Notes: generated by a model not told the origin, from the sequence alone. Positions 25,569 through 34,724 are shown, numbered from the stretch's first letter. The stretch: 43,397 bases of DNA from Halobiforma nitratireducens JCM 10879 (GCF_000337895.1 NZ_AOMA01000060.1:1-43397), one strand, 5' to 3'. A program made the numbers and translations.

Positions 25569-26915
25569 ATGGATAGAGAGACGGTCGAACCGAACGTCGA
25601 GACCCTTCCGGACGAGCGCGCGAAAGAATGGGCCGAGTACCACCACGAGTTCGCGGCCCCGAGTACGTACGTCTACGAGTTCGTCTGGGACACGTCGGCC
25701 GACGCCGTCGGTCCGTTCTGTACCGACGTCGACGGAAACGTTCTCATGGACTTTACGAGCCACGTTGCCGCCGCCCCGCTCGGGTACAACAACCCGACTC
25801 TCCGCCGGAAACTCGAGGAGTTCGATCTCGTCGATCCCCTCAAGATCGCCGGCCAGGACTTCTACGTGAGCGCGGGTGGATCACCGTCCGATCCCGACCT
25901 CCCCGGCCCGAGCCAGTTGATGGAACGACTGGTCGACGCGACCGATCACTACGACATGGATCGCGTGTTCCTCTCGAACTCCGGGGCCGAGGCCGTCGAG
26001 AACGCGATCAAGGTCTGTTACGCCAACGGCGGCCGCCGCGGTTTCACCACCGACGGCGCGTTCCACGGTCGCACTCTCGGGGCGCTCTCGCTGAACCGGT
26101 CGAAGACCGTTCACCGCAAGGGGTTCCCCGAAGTCCCGGGCATCGTCAGCGTCCCGTACCCCTCCACCCAGGAGGAATACGAGACTCGCTGGTCGACCGA
26201 CGGCCCCGGCGGGAACGTCGTCGCCGACAAACTGCATCCAAAACAGGGCGTCATCGATCCCGAGGAAGTCGCGTACATCATCCTCGAGCCGATCCAGGGA
26301 GAGGGGGGTTACCGACCTGCACACCCCGAGTTCGCCCGCGACCTCGAGCAACTCCGCCACGAGTACGACCTGCACGTGATCGCCGACGAGATCCAGGCCG
26401 GCGTGGGTCGCACCGGCGAGATGTGGGGTGTCGACCACCTCGATCTCACGCCCGACGTCATCACCGCGGCGAAAGGGATGCGCGTCGGTGCGACGATCTC
26501 CCGGTCCGACGTCTTCCCCGAGGAGAAAGGGAGACTCTCCTCGACCTGGGGTGCTGGCGACGTGATCGCGTCGATGCAGGGTGCGCTCACGCTCGATATC
26601 ATTCAGGAGCAGAACTTGCTCGAGAACGCTCGAACGCGAGGCGAACAGCTCCGGAGTCGACTCGACGAGGGCGTCGAGGATCGGCCGGAACTGGTCGACG
26701 CTCGCGGGCGCGGCCTGATGCAGGCCGTCGAGTTCGACACCAAGGAGCGACGCGAAGCGGTCGTCGAAGCAGCCTTCGAACGCGGCCTGTTGCTACTCGG
26801 ATGCGGCCACAAGACGCTGCGCCTGCTCCCGCCGCTCGACGTGACCGAGCGCGAGATCGATCTCGCCCTCGAGTTGCTGTTCGAGGCGATCGACGCGACC
26901 GACGGCTCCCAGTAG
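25569..26915 (+). CDS. class III PLP-dependent aminotransferase
   Basis: A 448-residue cytoplasmic fold-type I enzyme. Landmarks: cofactor phosphate site SNSGAEAVENAIK at 136-148, the FHGRTLGALS segment at 165-174, EPIQGEGGY at 240-248, the pyridine-ring aspartate D273 in IADEIQAGVGRTG, and the PLP lysine K302 in TAAKGMRVGA. This group includes 4-aminobutyrate, ornithine and lysine aminotransferases and the archaeal amino-acid racemases; the substrate cannot be fixed here. A palindrome over the promoter suggests control by substrate or nitrogen state. What follows is decayed DNA. Confidence 0.93.
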   Translation: MDRETVEPNVETLPDERAKEWAEYHHEFAAPSTYVYEFVWDTSADAVGPFCTDVDGNVLMDFTSHVAAAPLGYNNPTLRRKLEEFDLVDPLKIAGQDFYVSAGGSPSDPDLPGPSQLMERLVDATDHYDMDRVFLSNSGAEAVENAIKVCYANGGRRGFTTDGAFHGRTLGALSLNRSKTVHRKGFPEVPGIVSVPYPSTQEEYETRWSTDGPGGNVVADKLHPKQGVIDPEEVAYIILEPIQGEGGYRPAHPEFARDLEQLRHEYDLHVIADEIQAGVGRTGEMWGVDHLDLTPDVITAAKGMRVGATISRSDVFPEEKGRLSSTWGAGDVIASMQGALTLDIIQEQNLLENARTRGEQLRSRLDEGVEDRPELVDARGRGLMQAVEFDTKERREAVVEAAFERGLLLLGCGHKTLRLLPPLDVTEREIDLALELLFEAIDATDGSQ

Positions 26916-27776
26916 CACAGATCACACGCGCCATCGGTGGTGGGACGGACACTGGTACGTTCCGTGCCGTTTGCCGTGGCGGCATCGTCTAGTCGGCGCG
27001 ATTTGGGAGCGACATGTGTGGCCAGCCCTGTTCGTTTCTCGCCTCCGTCTCGCTGTGTTCTGTTCACGGAGAGTGACGGCCACGAGATCGCAGGTCACAG
27101 TCACTACTTCGATCCCGCGGCTGTCGCTCGGTAGGCGGCGACAGCCACGAGCGCGGCACCGACGATAGGACGGTGATCGAGGCCCTGAGGACCTGCCACG
27201 AAATCCGCGACCGATACACGACCGGCGACGGGATGGACGAGACTGCCGCTCGAGCGGTCACGACTCCTCGTGGCGCATGCCGGTTGTCTCACGAGCGGTT
27301 CCGTCAGTGACGACGACACCGACGACTCGAGCACGGATTCGATACAGACTGGATCGATTGTAACCGCGGAACGATACGTCTCCCTCCGTGGGGAGTTCGT
27401 TTCCGAGGAGGATCGACCCGATAGCGAGCACGTGTACGACAGCGATGCCGACCGGTTCCAGGGGACCGAGCTGGCGACGTCCTCCTCGAGTGGCGAGCGA
27501 TATCCCAAACGATCGAACCGACGGCCCCGGTGTGTCCACGATCGCCGAGGTGGACTCACTGCAGTCGGGCCACACGACGTACGTACAGCGGCTACCGAAG
27601 CGGCCTCCCACGCGGAACCAGTGCCACCGACGGATGCACTCTACACCGAGCACGACGGATTCGTGCTTCGAGTTCGGCTGCACGAACAGGGGACGAATCC
27701 GAGCAGTGCTGATCGACTCGAGAGCCCCTCCGGGACTCTGTCACTGCTTCCCCGTCAGCCTCGAGAAACCGACAGG
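26916..27776. other. gene-poor stretch, probably decayed coding DNA
   Basis: About 860 bases without a convincing gene. Open frames exist on both strands (for example 27270-27857 plus and 27258-27683 minus), but none has consistent acidic composition, a motif or a promoter. A short minus-strand run near 27120-27190 (GAALVAVAAYRATAAGSK) reads like the end of a membrane protein. Flanked on the right by a gene remnant, the stretch looks like old genes eroded past recognition. Confidence 0.5.
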
Positions 27777-27890
27777 CTACGGCTGGCCCATCCCGGTAGC
27801 CGACGTGTAGACGGCTACACAGCCACAGATAGCGAGGTGGGCCCAGTAGGTCGTTAGCCGGTAGAGGATCGGTCCCGCTGTCACGAGGGA
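27777..27890 (-). pseudogene. 3' remnant of a second UPF0104-type gene
   Basis: The minus strand reads LVTAGPILYRLTTYWAHLAI followed by CGCVAVYTSATGMGQP and a stop at 27777-27779. This is the C-terminal end of the protein encoded intact at 28932-29939 (ILYRLTTYWAHLAICGC). 55 bases are identical (27817-27871 and 28966-29020), with weaker similarity just beyond on the 5' side of the gene. The rest of the copy is missing. Confidence 0.65.
27817..27871. repeat. 55-bp direct repeat, left copy
   Basis: Identical to 28966-29020 over 55 bases, in the same orientation, 1149 bp away. Both copies encode the last membrane segment of an UPF0104-type protein. Between them lie the AT-rich secreted protein gene 28236-28616 and non-coding DNA. 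Confidence 0.9.
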
Positions 27891-28130
27891 GTAACCATAG
27901 CTTCGACTGAGATGTTACCACTCGACAGGAGGATGTCTGCTGTCGAATGTGGCATTGACGACGAGAGGAGGTCGAGATACAAACTCACGCGTATGACGTA
28001 GATTTAGCGTACTGACAGTGGGTTAGGGCTACCGACTCGAACTTGTCGGGGTACCCGTGCTCAATATTGTAATCGGCGTCATTCGTCGTTCCATTGTTCA
28101 CACTCCGTTCGTACTTCGACGAACAAACCA

Positions 28131-28139
28131 ATATATAAT
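28131..28139 (+). promoter_or_regulatory. TATA box upstream of the secreted protein gene
   Basis: ATATATAAT lies about 26 bases before the in-frame ATG at 28161 and 97 bases before the ATG at 28236. It marks a promoter for this gene and leaves open which ATG is used. Confidence 0.45.
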
Positions 28140-28235
28140 CCAAAAAATTAATTCTCTCTAATGTATTTTGGGTTAGTGGAAGCTATTTCCGGATGGACCA
28201 AATTCATTCAAATTCGGAAATATTGGGAAAATGCA

Positions 28236-28616
28236 ATGTCAGGCCAATTGAAGAGAAGGTCCGTGCTGAAGAAAGGTGCAGCAACTACCCTGGTTGGAGC
28301 AGGCCTTTTGGCTTCGTCAGGAACAGCTGCGGCAAACAATGACTATACGATGACCATTGAAAACACAGGAAGCGCATCCGAGGACGTTGCGTTCTTTGTC
28401 GAACATGGTGGCTGTAGCAGCGGATCCTTCGGTATTATTGATGGAGAGACTATTGACTTTGATCCAGAGTTCGACGATGACGGAGATCTCAATGGAATTC
28501 AAGTTGATGGTCACCTCAGTGCCGGAGCAACGACAGTAATTGATCTCGAATGTTATGAGTACCCCACGGATGAGGCGTATGATGACGACGTAATTGACAT
28601 TACGATTGAGACCTAA
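28236..28616 (+). CDS. Tat-type secreted small protein, AT-rich
   Basis: From ATG 28236 it encodes 126 residues with a twin-arginine-like signal (KRRSVLKKG, hydrophobic TTLVGAGLLASSG, cleavage near TAAA). The mature part is a compact, acidic, beta-rich domain of ~95 residues with two Cys that could pair (GGCSSG and DLECYE). An earlier ATG at 28161 fits the TATA box better and would add 25 residues; I prefer the later one because signals usually start near the Arg pair. Codon use is clearly more AT-rich than the neighbours, which suggests recent transfer. Function unknown. Confidence 0.75.
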   Translation: MSGQLKRRSVLKKGAATTLVGAGLLASSGTAAANNDYTMTIENTGSASEDVAFFVEHGGCSSGSFGIIDGETIDFDPEFDDDGDLNGIQVDGHLSAGATTVIDLECYEYPTDEAYDDDVIDITIET

Positions 28617-28931
28617 AAACTATAATCGATCTTCACCAGTAGTCTAAATCATCAATCGTATTCTCTAATCCATTTTTCAGACATACGCTTCACGGCTGGC
28701 CACAATTTGATTAATTATTTGGTATTGTGGCCAAAACTCAAGTCTCAGTCACAAAGCGGGAAAAGCATCTCTCACCCATCACTTTGTATTCGTAATTGAC
28801 TGCAACGACCGTAGCAATAGAACACATACTGACAGAGAAAAAGAAGGGACCAACCCGTGGTAGGTGTCGAACAGACGAAATCAAAGCCACTGGCCACCGT
28901 CCAAACTCGTCTATTCTCACCTACCGCCTGT
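28617..28931. other. AT-rich intergenic stretch
   Basis: No convincing gene. A 60-codon minus-strand frame (28738-28920) has no supporting motif or promoter. It continues the AT-rich character of the secreted protein gene up to the boundary of the GC-rich UPF0104 gene. Confidence 0.5.
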
Positions 28932-29939
28932 TCACCGGGTTCTACACAGAGTGTAGGTGAGAGCAACACAGCCACAGATAGCGAGGTGGGCCCAGTAGGT
29001 CGTTAGCCGGTAGAGGATCGCTCCCGCCGTCGCGACGCTCGCCGAGACGCCAGCCGTCGCGACGAGCAGGCTCGCGAGTACGACTTCGATCCCGCCGCTG
29101 CCACCGGGCAGGGGGACGACTCCGCCGAAGGAAGCCAGCGGCGCGCAGACGAGTACTAGCGCGAACGGGGCGTCCACACCGAGCGCGAGCAGCGCGAAGT
29201 ACAGCGGCGCAGCGTTGAACAGCCAGCTGAGCACGGCGATCCCGAACGCGACCGCGAGCGTCCGCCGTGAGGCCTGGATCGCCTCGAGCGTTCCGAAGAA
29301 GCCGTCGATCCGAGCCGTAAGAAACCCCCGCCGATCCGCAAGCGGGGAGTACGGCACCGCACCGAGAACCGTTTCGCATTTCGACGCGAACTCGAGGCTC
29401 ACGCGACGTGCGACGCCACGGTTGAACACGACGACCGCGCCGGCGACGACGGCACCGCCGCCTCCGACGACGGCGACCGCGGCGGAGACAGCGTCGACCG
29501 ATCCGCCGGCGACGACGAACGTGGCGACCCCGAGGCCGGCGACGACGAGGCTCCCGACGACGTTGAACCCCTCGCCGGCGGCGACGGCCGCGAGGGTGTC
29601 CTCGAACTCCGACTCGGAGCGCGAGGACAGCAGGTACGCTATCACCGGCGTCCCGGTCGACCGACCCCACGGAAGGGCGCTGCGAGCGAAGTATCCAGCG
29701 AGATACGCGGTCACGAACGCCCGGCCTCGGGCACTGCCCGCGACTGGCGTGAGCAACCGACGGACAAGGGCGGCCCGAAGTGCGAGCATTCCGAGTCCCG
29801 CAGCGAGGGCAGCGGCGAGACCAGCGGGATGGGCCTCGCGGACGTTATCGACGACATCGTTCCAGCCGACGCCGTAGACGAGAAGGGAGACGACGGCGAC
29901 CGCGACCGCGAGCCCGCCGATCGCCCGTCGCCAGCGCAT
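28932..29939 (-). CDS. UPF0104-type integral membrane protein
   Basis: A 335-residue polytopic membrane protein of the UPF0104 family, related to the membrane domain of lysylphosphatidylglycerol synthases. It has about seven or eight hydrophobic segments from the N-terminus (IGGLAVAVAVVSLLVYGVGW) to the C-terminus, and the family motif LPGGSGGIEVVLASL. Suggested roles are lipid flipping or modification; no soluble transferase domain is present. Its 3' end carries the right copy of the 55-bp repeat. The window holds a frameshifted relative and a 3' remnant, so this is the only functional copy here. Confidence 0.9.
   Translation of the reverse strand: MRWRRAIGGLAVAVAVVSLLVYGVGWNDVVDNVREAHPAGLAAALAAGLGMLALRAALVRRLLTPVAGSARGRAFVTAYLAGYFARSALPWGRSTGTPVIAYLLSSRSESEFEDTLAAVAAGEGFNVVGSLVVAGLGVATFVVAGGSVDAVSAAVAVVGGGGAVVAGAVVVFNRGVARRVSLEFASKCETVLGAVPYSPLADRRGFLTARIDGFFGTLEAIQASRRTLAVAFGIAVLSWLFNAAPLYFALLALGVDAPFALVLVCAPLASFGGVVPLPGGSGGIEVVLASLLVATAGVSASVATAGAILYRLTTYWAHLAICGCVALTYTLCRTR
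28966..29020. repeat. 55-bp direct repeat, right copy
   Basis: Identical over 55 bases to 27817-27871, same orientation; lies inside the 3' end of the intact UPF0104-type gene. Confidence 0.9.
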
Positions 29940-30066
29940 AGGCTCCCGTTGGAACCACGGAGGCCTTAACGCCCGCCAACCGGAAAGGTTGGCCGATTAC
30001 TCGTCGTCGTCGGGCGGTTTCGATCGCGTTCGACGACAGAAACGGGCGGCCCCTCGCGACATACAC

Positions 30067-31932
30067 CTATCGGACGTGGTCGTCGAGAAACGCCGCGATT
30101 TCGGAGTAGGCCTCGATGCGGTTCTCGAGTTTCGAGAAGCCGTGGCCCTCGTCCTCGAAGATGAGCTTTCGGACCGGTACCCCCTGGTCGCGGGCCTGCT
30201 CGACGATCTGTTCGGCTTCGCCGACGGGCACGCGCGGGTCGTTCTCGCCGTGGAGGACGAAAAGCGGTGCCTCGATGTTCTCGATGTTGTTCGTCGGCGA
30301 GATGTCCTCCAAGAACTCCCGGTCGTCGGCGAGGCTTCCGTACTCCGCCTCGCGGAGTTCGCGCCGCCAGTCGCCGGTGTTCTCGAGGAACGTGACGAAG
30401 TTGGCGATGCCGACGACATCGATGCCGGCCGCCCAGAGGTCTGGGTACTCGGTCAGCGCGGCAAGTACCATAAAGCCGCCGTAAGAGCCGCCCTTGGCCG
30501 TAATTCGGTCGGGGTCGATCGCGGGGTGGTCCTGGAGCCACTCGACGCACGCTTCGATGTCCGCCACGGAGTCCATCCGCTTCTCGACGTCGTCCAAGGC
30601 GGCGTAGTCGGCACCGTAACCCGCGGAGCCGCGGACGTTCGGCTCGAAGTAGGCGTAGCCACGGTCGAGGAAGTACTGTTTGACACTCGAGAAGGAGGGG
30701 CGGCGCTGACTCTCGGGGCCGCCGTGGATGTCGACGATGACCGGCGTCTCACCCTCGTCGTGGTCGTCCGGCAGGGTCAGGAACCCGGGGACTGACAGCC
30801 CGTCGAAGCTCTCGACGTGGACGAGTTCGGACTCGTCGAACGTCTCCCGTGGGATTCCCGCGGTCGGCGCGCTGGTCCAGCGCTCGGCGTCGCCGGTCTC
30901 GACGTCGACCACGAAGACGTTCGTGTTGACGGTATCCCCGGTCGTCGACAGGGCGAACCGCTCCGCATCGGGAGCGAAGCTCACGCCGCCGGAGACCCCA
31001 CCCGGCAGGTCCGGTTCGGGGAACGTCTCGAACGCCGTGGGATCGTCCCCGTCGAACTCGCCGACCGTCACCTCGGTGTAGCCTTCGACGTTTCGCGAGT
31101 AGACGAACCGGCCGGTCTCGTCGTCCAGTGCGATGCCGTCGACGTTCCACTCTCCGCCCTCGACGACGGTTTCGAGGTCGCCGCTCTCGAGGTCCAGGTA
31201 CGCCAGATAGAGCGTGTCCGCGTCACCCTGATCGGTCACGAGGTAGACACCCTCGCCGTCGGGTGCCCAGCTGGCGCTTTGATAGCGAACGTCGCCCTCG
31301 TGGGGTGTGAGATGCTCGAGGTCGGGTTCGTCGGCCTCGAGGTCGAGCACGTAGAGGTCCTGATCGAAGTTCGAGTACGCTTGCGAGACCAGCAGCCGGG
31401 AGTCGTCCGGGCTCCAGCCCGACAGCGAGAGCCAGCCGTCGCCCTCGTAGACTACCTCCGCGTCGTCGCCTGTTTCGTCGCGGGCCTGCACGTAGAGGTC
31501 GAAGACCGCCTCGTCGCGGCGGTTGGACGCGAAGGCGAACCGGTCGCCGTCGTGGCTCCAGCCGCCCCAGCGGTGTTTGGCGTCGGGTTTTGCCGTCAGG
31601 TTCACGATCTCGCCGGTTTCGGCGTCGAGCCGGTAGAGCTGGGCCCGCTCGTTGCCGCCCTCGTCCATCCCGAAGACGAGTTCGGGCCGTTCGGGCGACC
31701 ACGAGGCAAACGTCACTCGCTCCTCGTAGAACGTTCGTTGCTCGGGCCACTCACGGGGACCTGCGAGCGTCCAGACCTGGGACGTTCCGGTGGTATCCAT
31801 CAGAAACGAGAGACGCTCCCCGTCGGGGCCGAACGACGCGCCGTACGCGCTGCGAACGTTGAGATACCGCTCGATGTCGTACGGACCCGCGTCGGGAGCG
31901 TCCTGTTCGTCGGTGTCGGACCGTGAACTCAT
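30067..31932 (-). CDS. S9 family peptidase (prolyl oligopeptidase type)
   Basis: A 621-residue cytoplasmic serine peptidase; there is no signal peptide. The first ~370 residues form a beta-propeller with repeated blades (for example FASWSPERPELVFG and GGWSHDGDRFAFASN), and the last ~250 an alpha/beta hydrolase. The catalytic triad is visible: Ser483 in GGSYGG, Asp565 in LHGENDPRVP and His597 in EDEGHGF. Such enzymes trim peptides or remove acylated N-terminal residues; the exact specificity is unknown. The gene is separated from its neighbours by ~130 and ~250 bases and is probably transcribed alone. Confidence 0.95.
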   Translation of the reverse strand: MSSRSDTDEQDAPDAGPYDIERYLNVRSAYGASFGPDGERLSFLMDTTGTSQVWTLAGPREWPEQRTFYEERVTFASWSPERPELVFGMDEGGNERAQLYRLDAETGEIVNLTAKPDAKHRWGGWSHDGDRFAFASNRRDEAVFDLYVQARDETGDDAEVVYEGDGWLSLSGWSPDDSRLLVSQAYSNFDQDLYVLDLEADEPDLEHLTPHEGDVRYQSASWAPDGEGVYLVTDQGDADTLYLAYLDLESGDLETVVEGGEWNVDGIALDDETGRFVYSRNVEGYTEVTVGEFDGDDPTAFETFPEPDLPGGVSGGVSFAPDAERFALSTTGDTVNTNVFVVDVETGDAERWTSAPTAGIPRETFDESELVHVESFDGLSVPGFLTLPDDHDEGETPVIVDIHGGPESQRRPSFSSVKQYFLDRGYAYFEPNVRGSAGYGADYAALDDVEKRMDSVADIEACVEWLQDHPAIDPDRITAKGGSYGGFMVLAALTEYPDLWAAGIDVVGIANFVTFLENTGDWRRELREAEYGSLADDREFLEDISPTNNIENIEAPLFVLHGENDPRVPVGEAEQIVEQARDQGVPVRKLIFEDEGHGFSKLENRIEAYSEIAAFLDDHVR

Positions 31933-32184
31933 ACCCGGAGCCTATCGACTCCAAGAGGTAGTCGTTTGGGTTCCGGCCACCGGCTCGGTCGGGCCGGCGA
32001 GCGGACACCGCTCGGGGGGACGGCAGTATTTCGGCGGGTAGCGATCGCTTACAGCGGCGGTAGCCGTCCGGGCGCGGCCCGTCAGCGACCGAGACGCGCC
32101 TCGAGCGGGACTGGAGCCCTTGGCGTGGGAACCATTGGTGTGCTTAACAAAGCCCCCTCGTGGAGACGCTCGAGCCGAGACGCG

Positions 32185-32877
32185 ATGGCAGATGCCACGG
32201 ACCCGGGGGCACGCGAAGTCGGGACGGTGCTCGTGACGGTAGTACTCGTCTTGTTTGCGTTCGGCGCGACAGCGGCGGTCGTCGGCCCGGAGTTCGCGGG
32301 CGACAACGCCTCCACGTCGACCGACGAGAGCGTCGAGCCGATCGGGGAGGGAGTCGACGAGCCCGCGTCCGAACCAGTCGGGGAACGCGACGGGAGTGAC
32401 GGTGGCTTCGACGAGCCCGACTTGGACTCGGACTCGGACTCGGACTCGGACTCGGAATCGGAATCGGACGATGACCCGTCCGAGGAGAGCAACGAGTCTG
32501 ACGAGTCGAACGAAACTGCAGTCGACGAAGAAGAAGACACTGGCGACGCCGAAACAGCACCTGGCGACGATGTGGAAGGGGACGGCGAAGCGAGCGAGGG
32601 AGACGAGCCGGACGGCGGGGAGACCGAAGACGAAGACGAAGCCGGCGACGGAGACGGGGACGGCGACGGAGACGGGGACGGCGACGGCGACGGCGATGCC
32701 GACACCGAGGACAGTGAAGACGAAGACCAAGGCGAAGACGAAACCGACGAATCCGAGGACACCGACGACTCGGATACACCGGACACCGACGACGAGGAGG
32801 ACCAAGCGGACAGTGTCTTCGACCAAATCGACTCCTTCGTCGACGAAGTCCTCGAGGAGACCCAGGACGACGACTGA
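32185..32877 (+). CDS. membrane-anchored acidic low-complexity protein
   Basis: A 230-residue protein from ATG 32185 (MADATDPGAREVGTV). Residues 12-33 form one transmembrane segment (VLVTVVLVLFAFGATAAVV), followed by ~180 residues of Asp/Glu/Ser/Gly repeats, including Asp-Ser and Gly-Asp dipeptide runs, and a more ordered C-terminus (SVFDQIDSFVDEVLEE). A surface stalk or spacer is the natural reading, but it is inference. The upstream open frame to 31966 is Arg/Gly-rich and non-protein-like, so it is excluded. Repeat slippage should make its length vary between strains. Confidence 0.8.
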   Translation: MADATDPGAREVGTVLVTVVLVLFAFGATAAVVGPEFAGDNASTSTDESVEPIGEGVDEPASEPVGERDGSDGGFDEPDLDSDSDSDSDSESESDDDPSEESNESDESNETAVDEEEDTGDAETAPGDDVEGDGEASEGDEPDGGETEDEDEAGDGDGDGDGDGDGDGDGDADTEDSEDEDQGEDETDESEDTDDSDTPDTDDEEDQADSVFDQIDSFVDEVLEETQDDD

Positions 32878-32989
32878 TCGAGCTACAGTCGTCCACGGAC
32901 GATTAAGTTAGGGCCGGCGTTCACACCGTGGCGGCGTGGACACGGAGCGACGGGCCAGGAGTACCCACGTCTTGTTCGAAAGAAGTGAC

Positions 32990-32996
32990 TTTTTAT
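32990..32996 (+). promoter_or_regulatory. TATA box of the glycosyltransferase gene
   Basis: TTTTTAT is centred 27 bases before the ATG at 33020, which selects that start over the in-frame upstream extension and predicts a leaderless mRNA. Confidence 0.5.
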
Positions 32997-33019
32997 CCCG
33001 CCGCTACGTGCCGCAGCAT

Positions 33020-34081
33020 ATGCGCGTCGCCGTCGTCTCGCTGGAAACGGTCGATCACCGCGACACCGAGACGAATCGGCGACTCCGGACGATCCTCGAG
33101 CTGGTCCGGGACGCCGGCCACGAGGTTCACGTCTTCTGTGCACAGTTCTGGGACGGCGAACACCGGACCTTCGATCGCGACGACGTCACCTACCACGGGC
33201 TCGCACCCGACACCGAGGCCTGGCACTCATTCGTCGCACGGCTGCCGATCGCCATCGCGTCGCTCGGCCCAGACATCGTGCACGCCAGCGAGCGACCGCC
33301 GAGCCAGCTTCTCGCGGCGAGCTGGGGGGCGACCCTGGCTCGAGTCCCGTTTCTCCTCGAGTGGTACGGCGACGACGTACCCGAAAGCGACGGCTGGACC
33401 GACTGGACGACCCGGCGGGCTGACCGGCTCGTCGTCCCCTCGGAGCTCGTCGCCACTTGGGCGCGAGAACGCGGGGTCGACGGCGACGGGATCGAAGTCG
33501 TTCCGAACCCGATCGATATCGACCGCATTCGATCCACCGAGCCCGACGAGGAGGTCGACGTGATCTACGCTCGGCGGCTCGACGACGGAGCGAACCTGGA
33601 AAGTCTCCTGCTCGGACTGGCCGAACTCCGGGACCGGGACTGGTCCGCGACCGTGATCGGCGACGGCCCCCGACGCGAGGAGTACGAACGACTGGCGAGT
33701 GACCTCCGGATCGACGATCGGATCACGTTCGCAGGCGAGTGCTCGCTCGAGGAGCGCATCGCCGCCTACCGGGGCGCACACGTCTTCGCACAGACGGCCG
33801 AACACTGTGTCTTTCCGACGGAGATGCTACGGGCGCTCGCCGCCGGCTGTGTCGGGATCATCGAGTACCACGTCGATTCGAGTGCCCACGAACTCGTCGA
33901 AGGATGGGATCGTGGATTTCGGACGACCAGCGAGGAGGAACTGGCCGACGCCATCCTCGAGGCGGGCGACCTCGAGCGCCTGACGTTCGACGATCGGTTC
34001 GCCGACTACGACCGCGACGACGTCCGGGACCAGTATCTGACGACCTATCGCGCGTTGCAGGAGTCGTCGGGGCTGCTCTGA
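33020..34081 (+). CDS. GT4-type glycosyltransferase
   Basis: A 353-residue GT-B fold enzyme transferring a sugar from a nucleotide donor. The N-terminal acceptor domain begins MRVAVVSLETVDHRDTETNR; the donor domain carries VVPNPIDIDR, VIGDGPRREEYERL and the FPTEMLRALAAGCVGI block with the conserved Glu before the nucleotide-binding loop. Sugar and acceptor are unknown; N-glycan, glycolipid or trehalose-like products are all possible. No other glycan gene is adjacent. The HIT gene follows after 50 bases with its own TATA box. Confidence 0.9.
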   Translation: MRVAVVSLETVDHRDTETNRRLRTILELVRDAGHEVHVFCAQFWDGEHRTFDRDDVTYHGLAPDTEAWHSFVARLPIAIASLGPDIVHASERPPSQLLAASWGATLARVPFLLEWYGDDVPESDGWTDWTTRRADRLVVPSELVATWARERGVDGDGIEVVPNPIDIDRIRSTEPDEEVDVIYARRLDDGANLESLLLGLAELRDRDWSATVIGDGPRREEYERLASDLRIDDRITFAGECSLEERIAAYRGAHVFAQTAEHCVFPTEMLRALAAGCVGIIEYHVDSSAHELVEGWDRGFRTTSEEELADAILEAGDLERLTFDDRFADYDRDDVRDQYLTTYRALQESSGLL

Positions 34082-34102
34082 CCGGCGATTCGGAGAGACA
34101 CC

Positions 34103-34108
34103 TATATG
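34103..34108 (+). promoter_or_regulatory. TATA box of the HIT-protein gene
   Basis: TATATG is centred about 27 bases before the ATG at 34132, consistent with a leaderless transcript separate from the glycosyltransferase gene. Confidence 0.5.
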
Positions 34109-34131
34109 TCGGTTCGCGAGAGCTACCGGAT

Positions 34132-34575
34132 ATGGGAGACGACGGCACTGACTGTGAGTTCTGTACGATCGCCGCCGGCGATCGCCCCGCACACGTGCTC
34201 TACGAGACCGAGGGATCGATCGCCTTTCTCGACGAGAACCCCGCCGTGACCGGCCACACGCTGGTCGTCCCTCGCGGACACGAGACGGATCTGCTGTCGT
34301 CGATGGACTCGCCCGGAGCCGACGTCTTCCGAGCAGTCCGGATCGTCGCCGTCGCACTCGAGGACGTGTTAGAGCCCGACGGGTTCAGCGTCTTTCACAC
34401 GAGCGGCACCCTCGTCGGGACCGTCGACCACGCACACGTCCACCTGCTCCCGCGGTTCGAGGACGACGGCATCTCGCTGGCGCTGGCGCGCGAGCGACTT
34501 CGAGAAGCCGATGCCGAGCGGTTGGCGACGGCAGTTCGGGAGTCGGTCGACGGGGCGACCGGAGACGAGACCTAG
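34132..34575 (+). CDS. HIT-family nucleotide hydrolase
   Basis: A 147-residue histidine-triad protein. The active-site motif HAHVHLL (His100, 102, 104) is intact, with the upstream GHTLVVPRGHETDLLS block and Cys8/Cys11 near the N-terminus that may bind zinc with a histidine. HIT proteins hydrolyse nucleoside phosphoramidates or dinucleoside polyphosphates such as AMP-NH2 or Ap4A; which one is unresolved. The typical family length is 110-150 residues, so it is complete. Confidence 0.93.
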   Translation: MGDDGTDCEFCTIAAGDRPAHVLYETEGSIAFLDENPAVTGHTLVVPRGHETDLLSSMDSPGADVFRAVRIVAVALEDVLEPDGFSVFHTSGTLVGTVDHAHVHLLPRFEDDGISLALARERLREADAERLATAVRESVDGATGDET

Positions 34576-34621
34576 TACGGAGCGCGAATGTCGCACGCGC
34601 TGTCCTCTCTCGAAGTGACCT

Positions 34622-34647
34622 CCTCCCCGTCGTTCACGACGGGGAGG
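34622..34647. mobile_element. hairpin like an IS200/IS605-family end (solo remnant)
   Basis: CCTCCCCGTC (34622-34631) and GACGGGGAGG (34638-34647) form a perfect 10-bp stem with loop GTTCAC. Hairpins of this sequence are, as I recall, common at ends of haloarchaeal IS200/IS605 (tnpB) elements. No transposase or TnpB gene lies nearby, so this would be a solo end or a non-autonomous derivative. It sits between the HIT gene and the trpB stop, where it might also work as a bidirectional terminator. Confidence 0.45.
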
Positions 34648-34724
34648 TGCCACTCACCATACCTAGTCAGTAACGAACGAGTTCCCAGGCTGGTGAACTC
34701 CGTAGGGAGTGTCGAATACATGCT

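Noticed and set aside
26960..27010. tRNA-like string (GGCGGCATCGTCTAGTCGG)
   Set aside because: No acceptor stem, anticodon arm or T-loop could be built around it.
27270..27857. 195-codon plus-strand frame in the decayed stretch
   Set aside because: Early part is acidic and tempting, but the rest is Arg/Ser-rich, no promoter or motif is present, and it runs over the UPF0104 remnant on the other strand.
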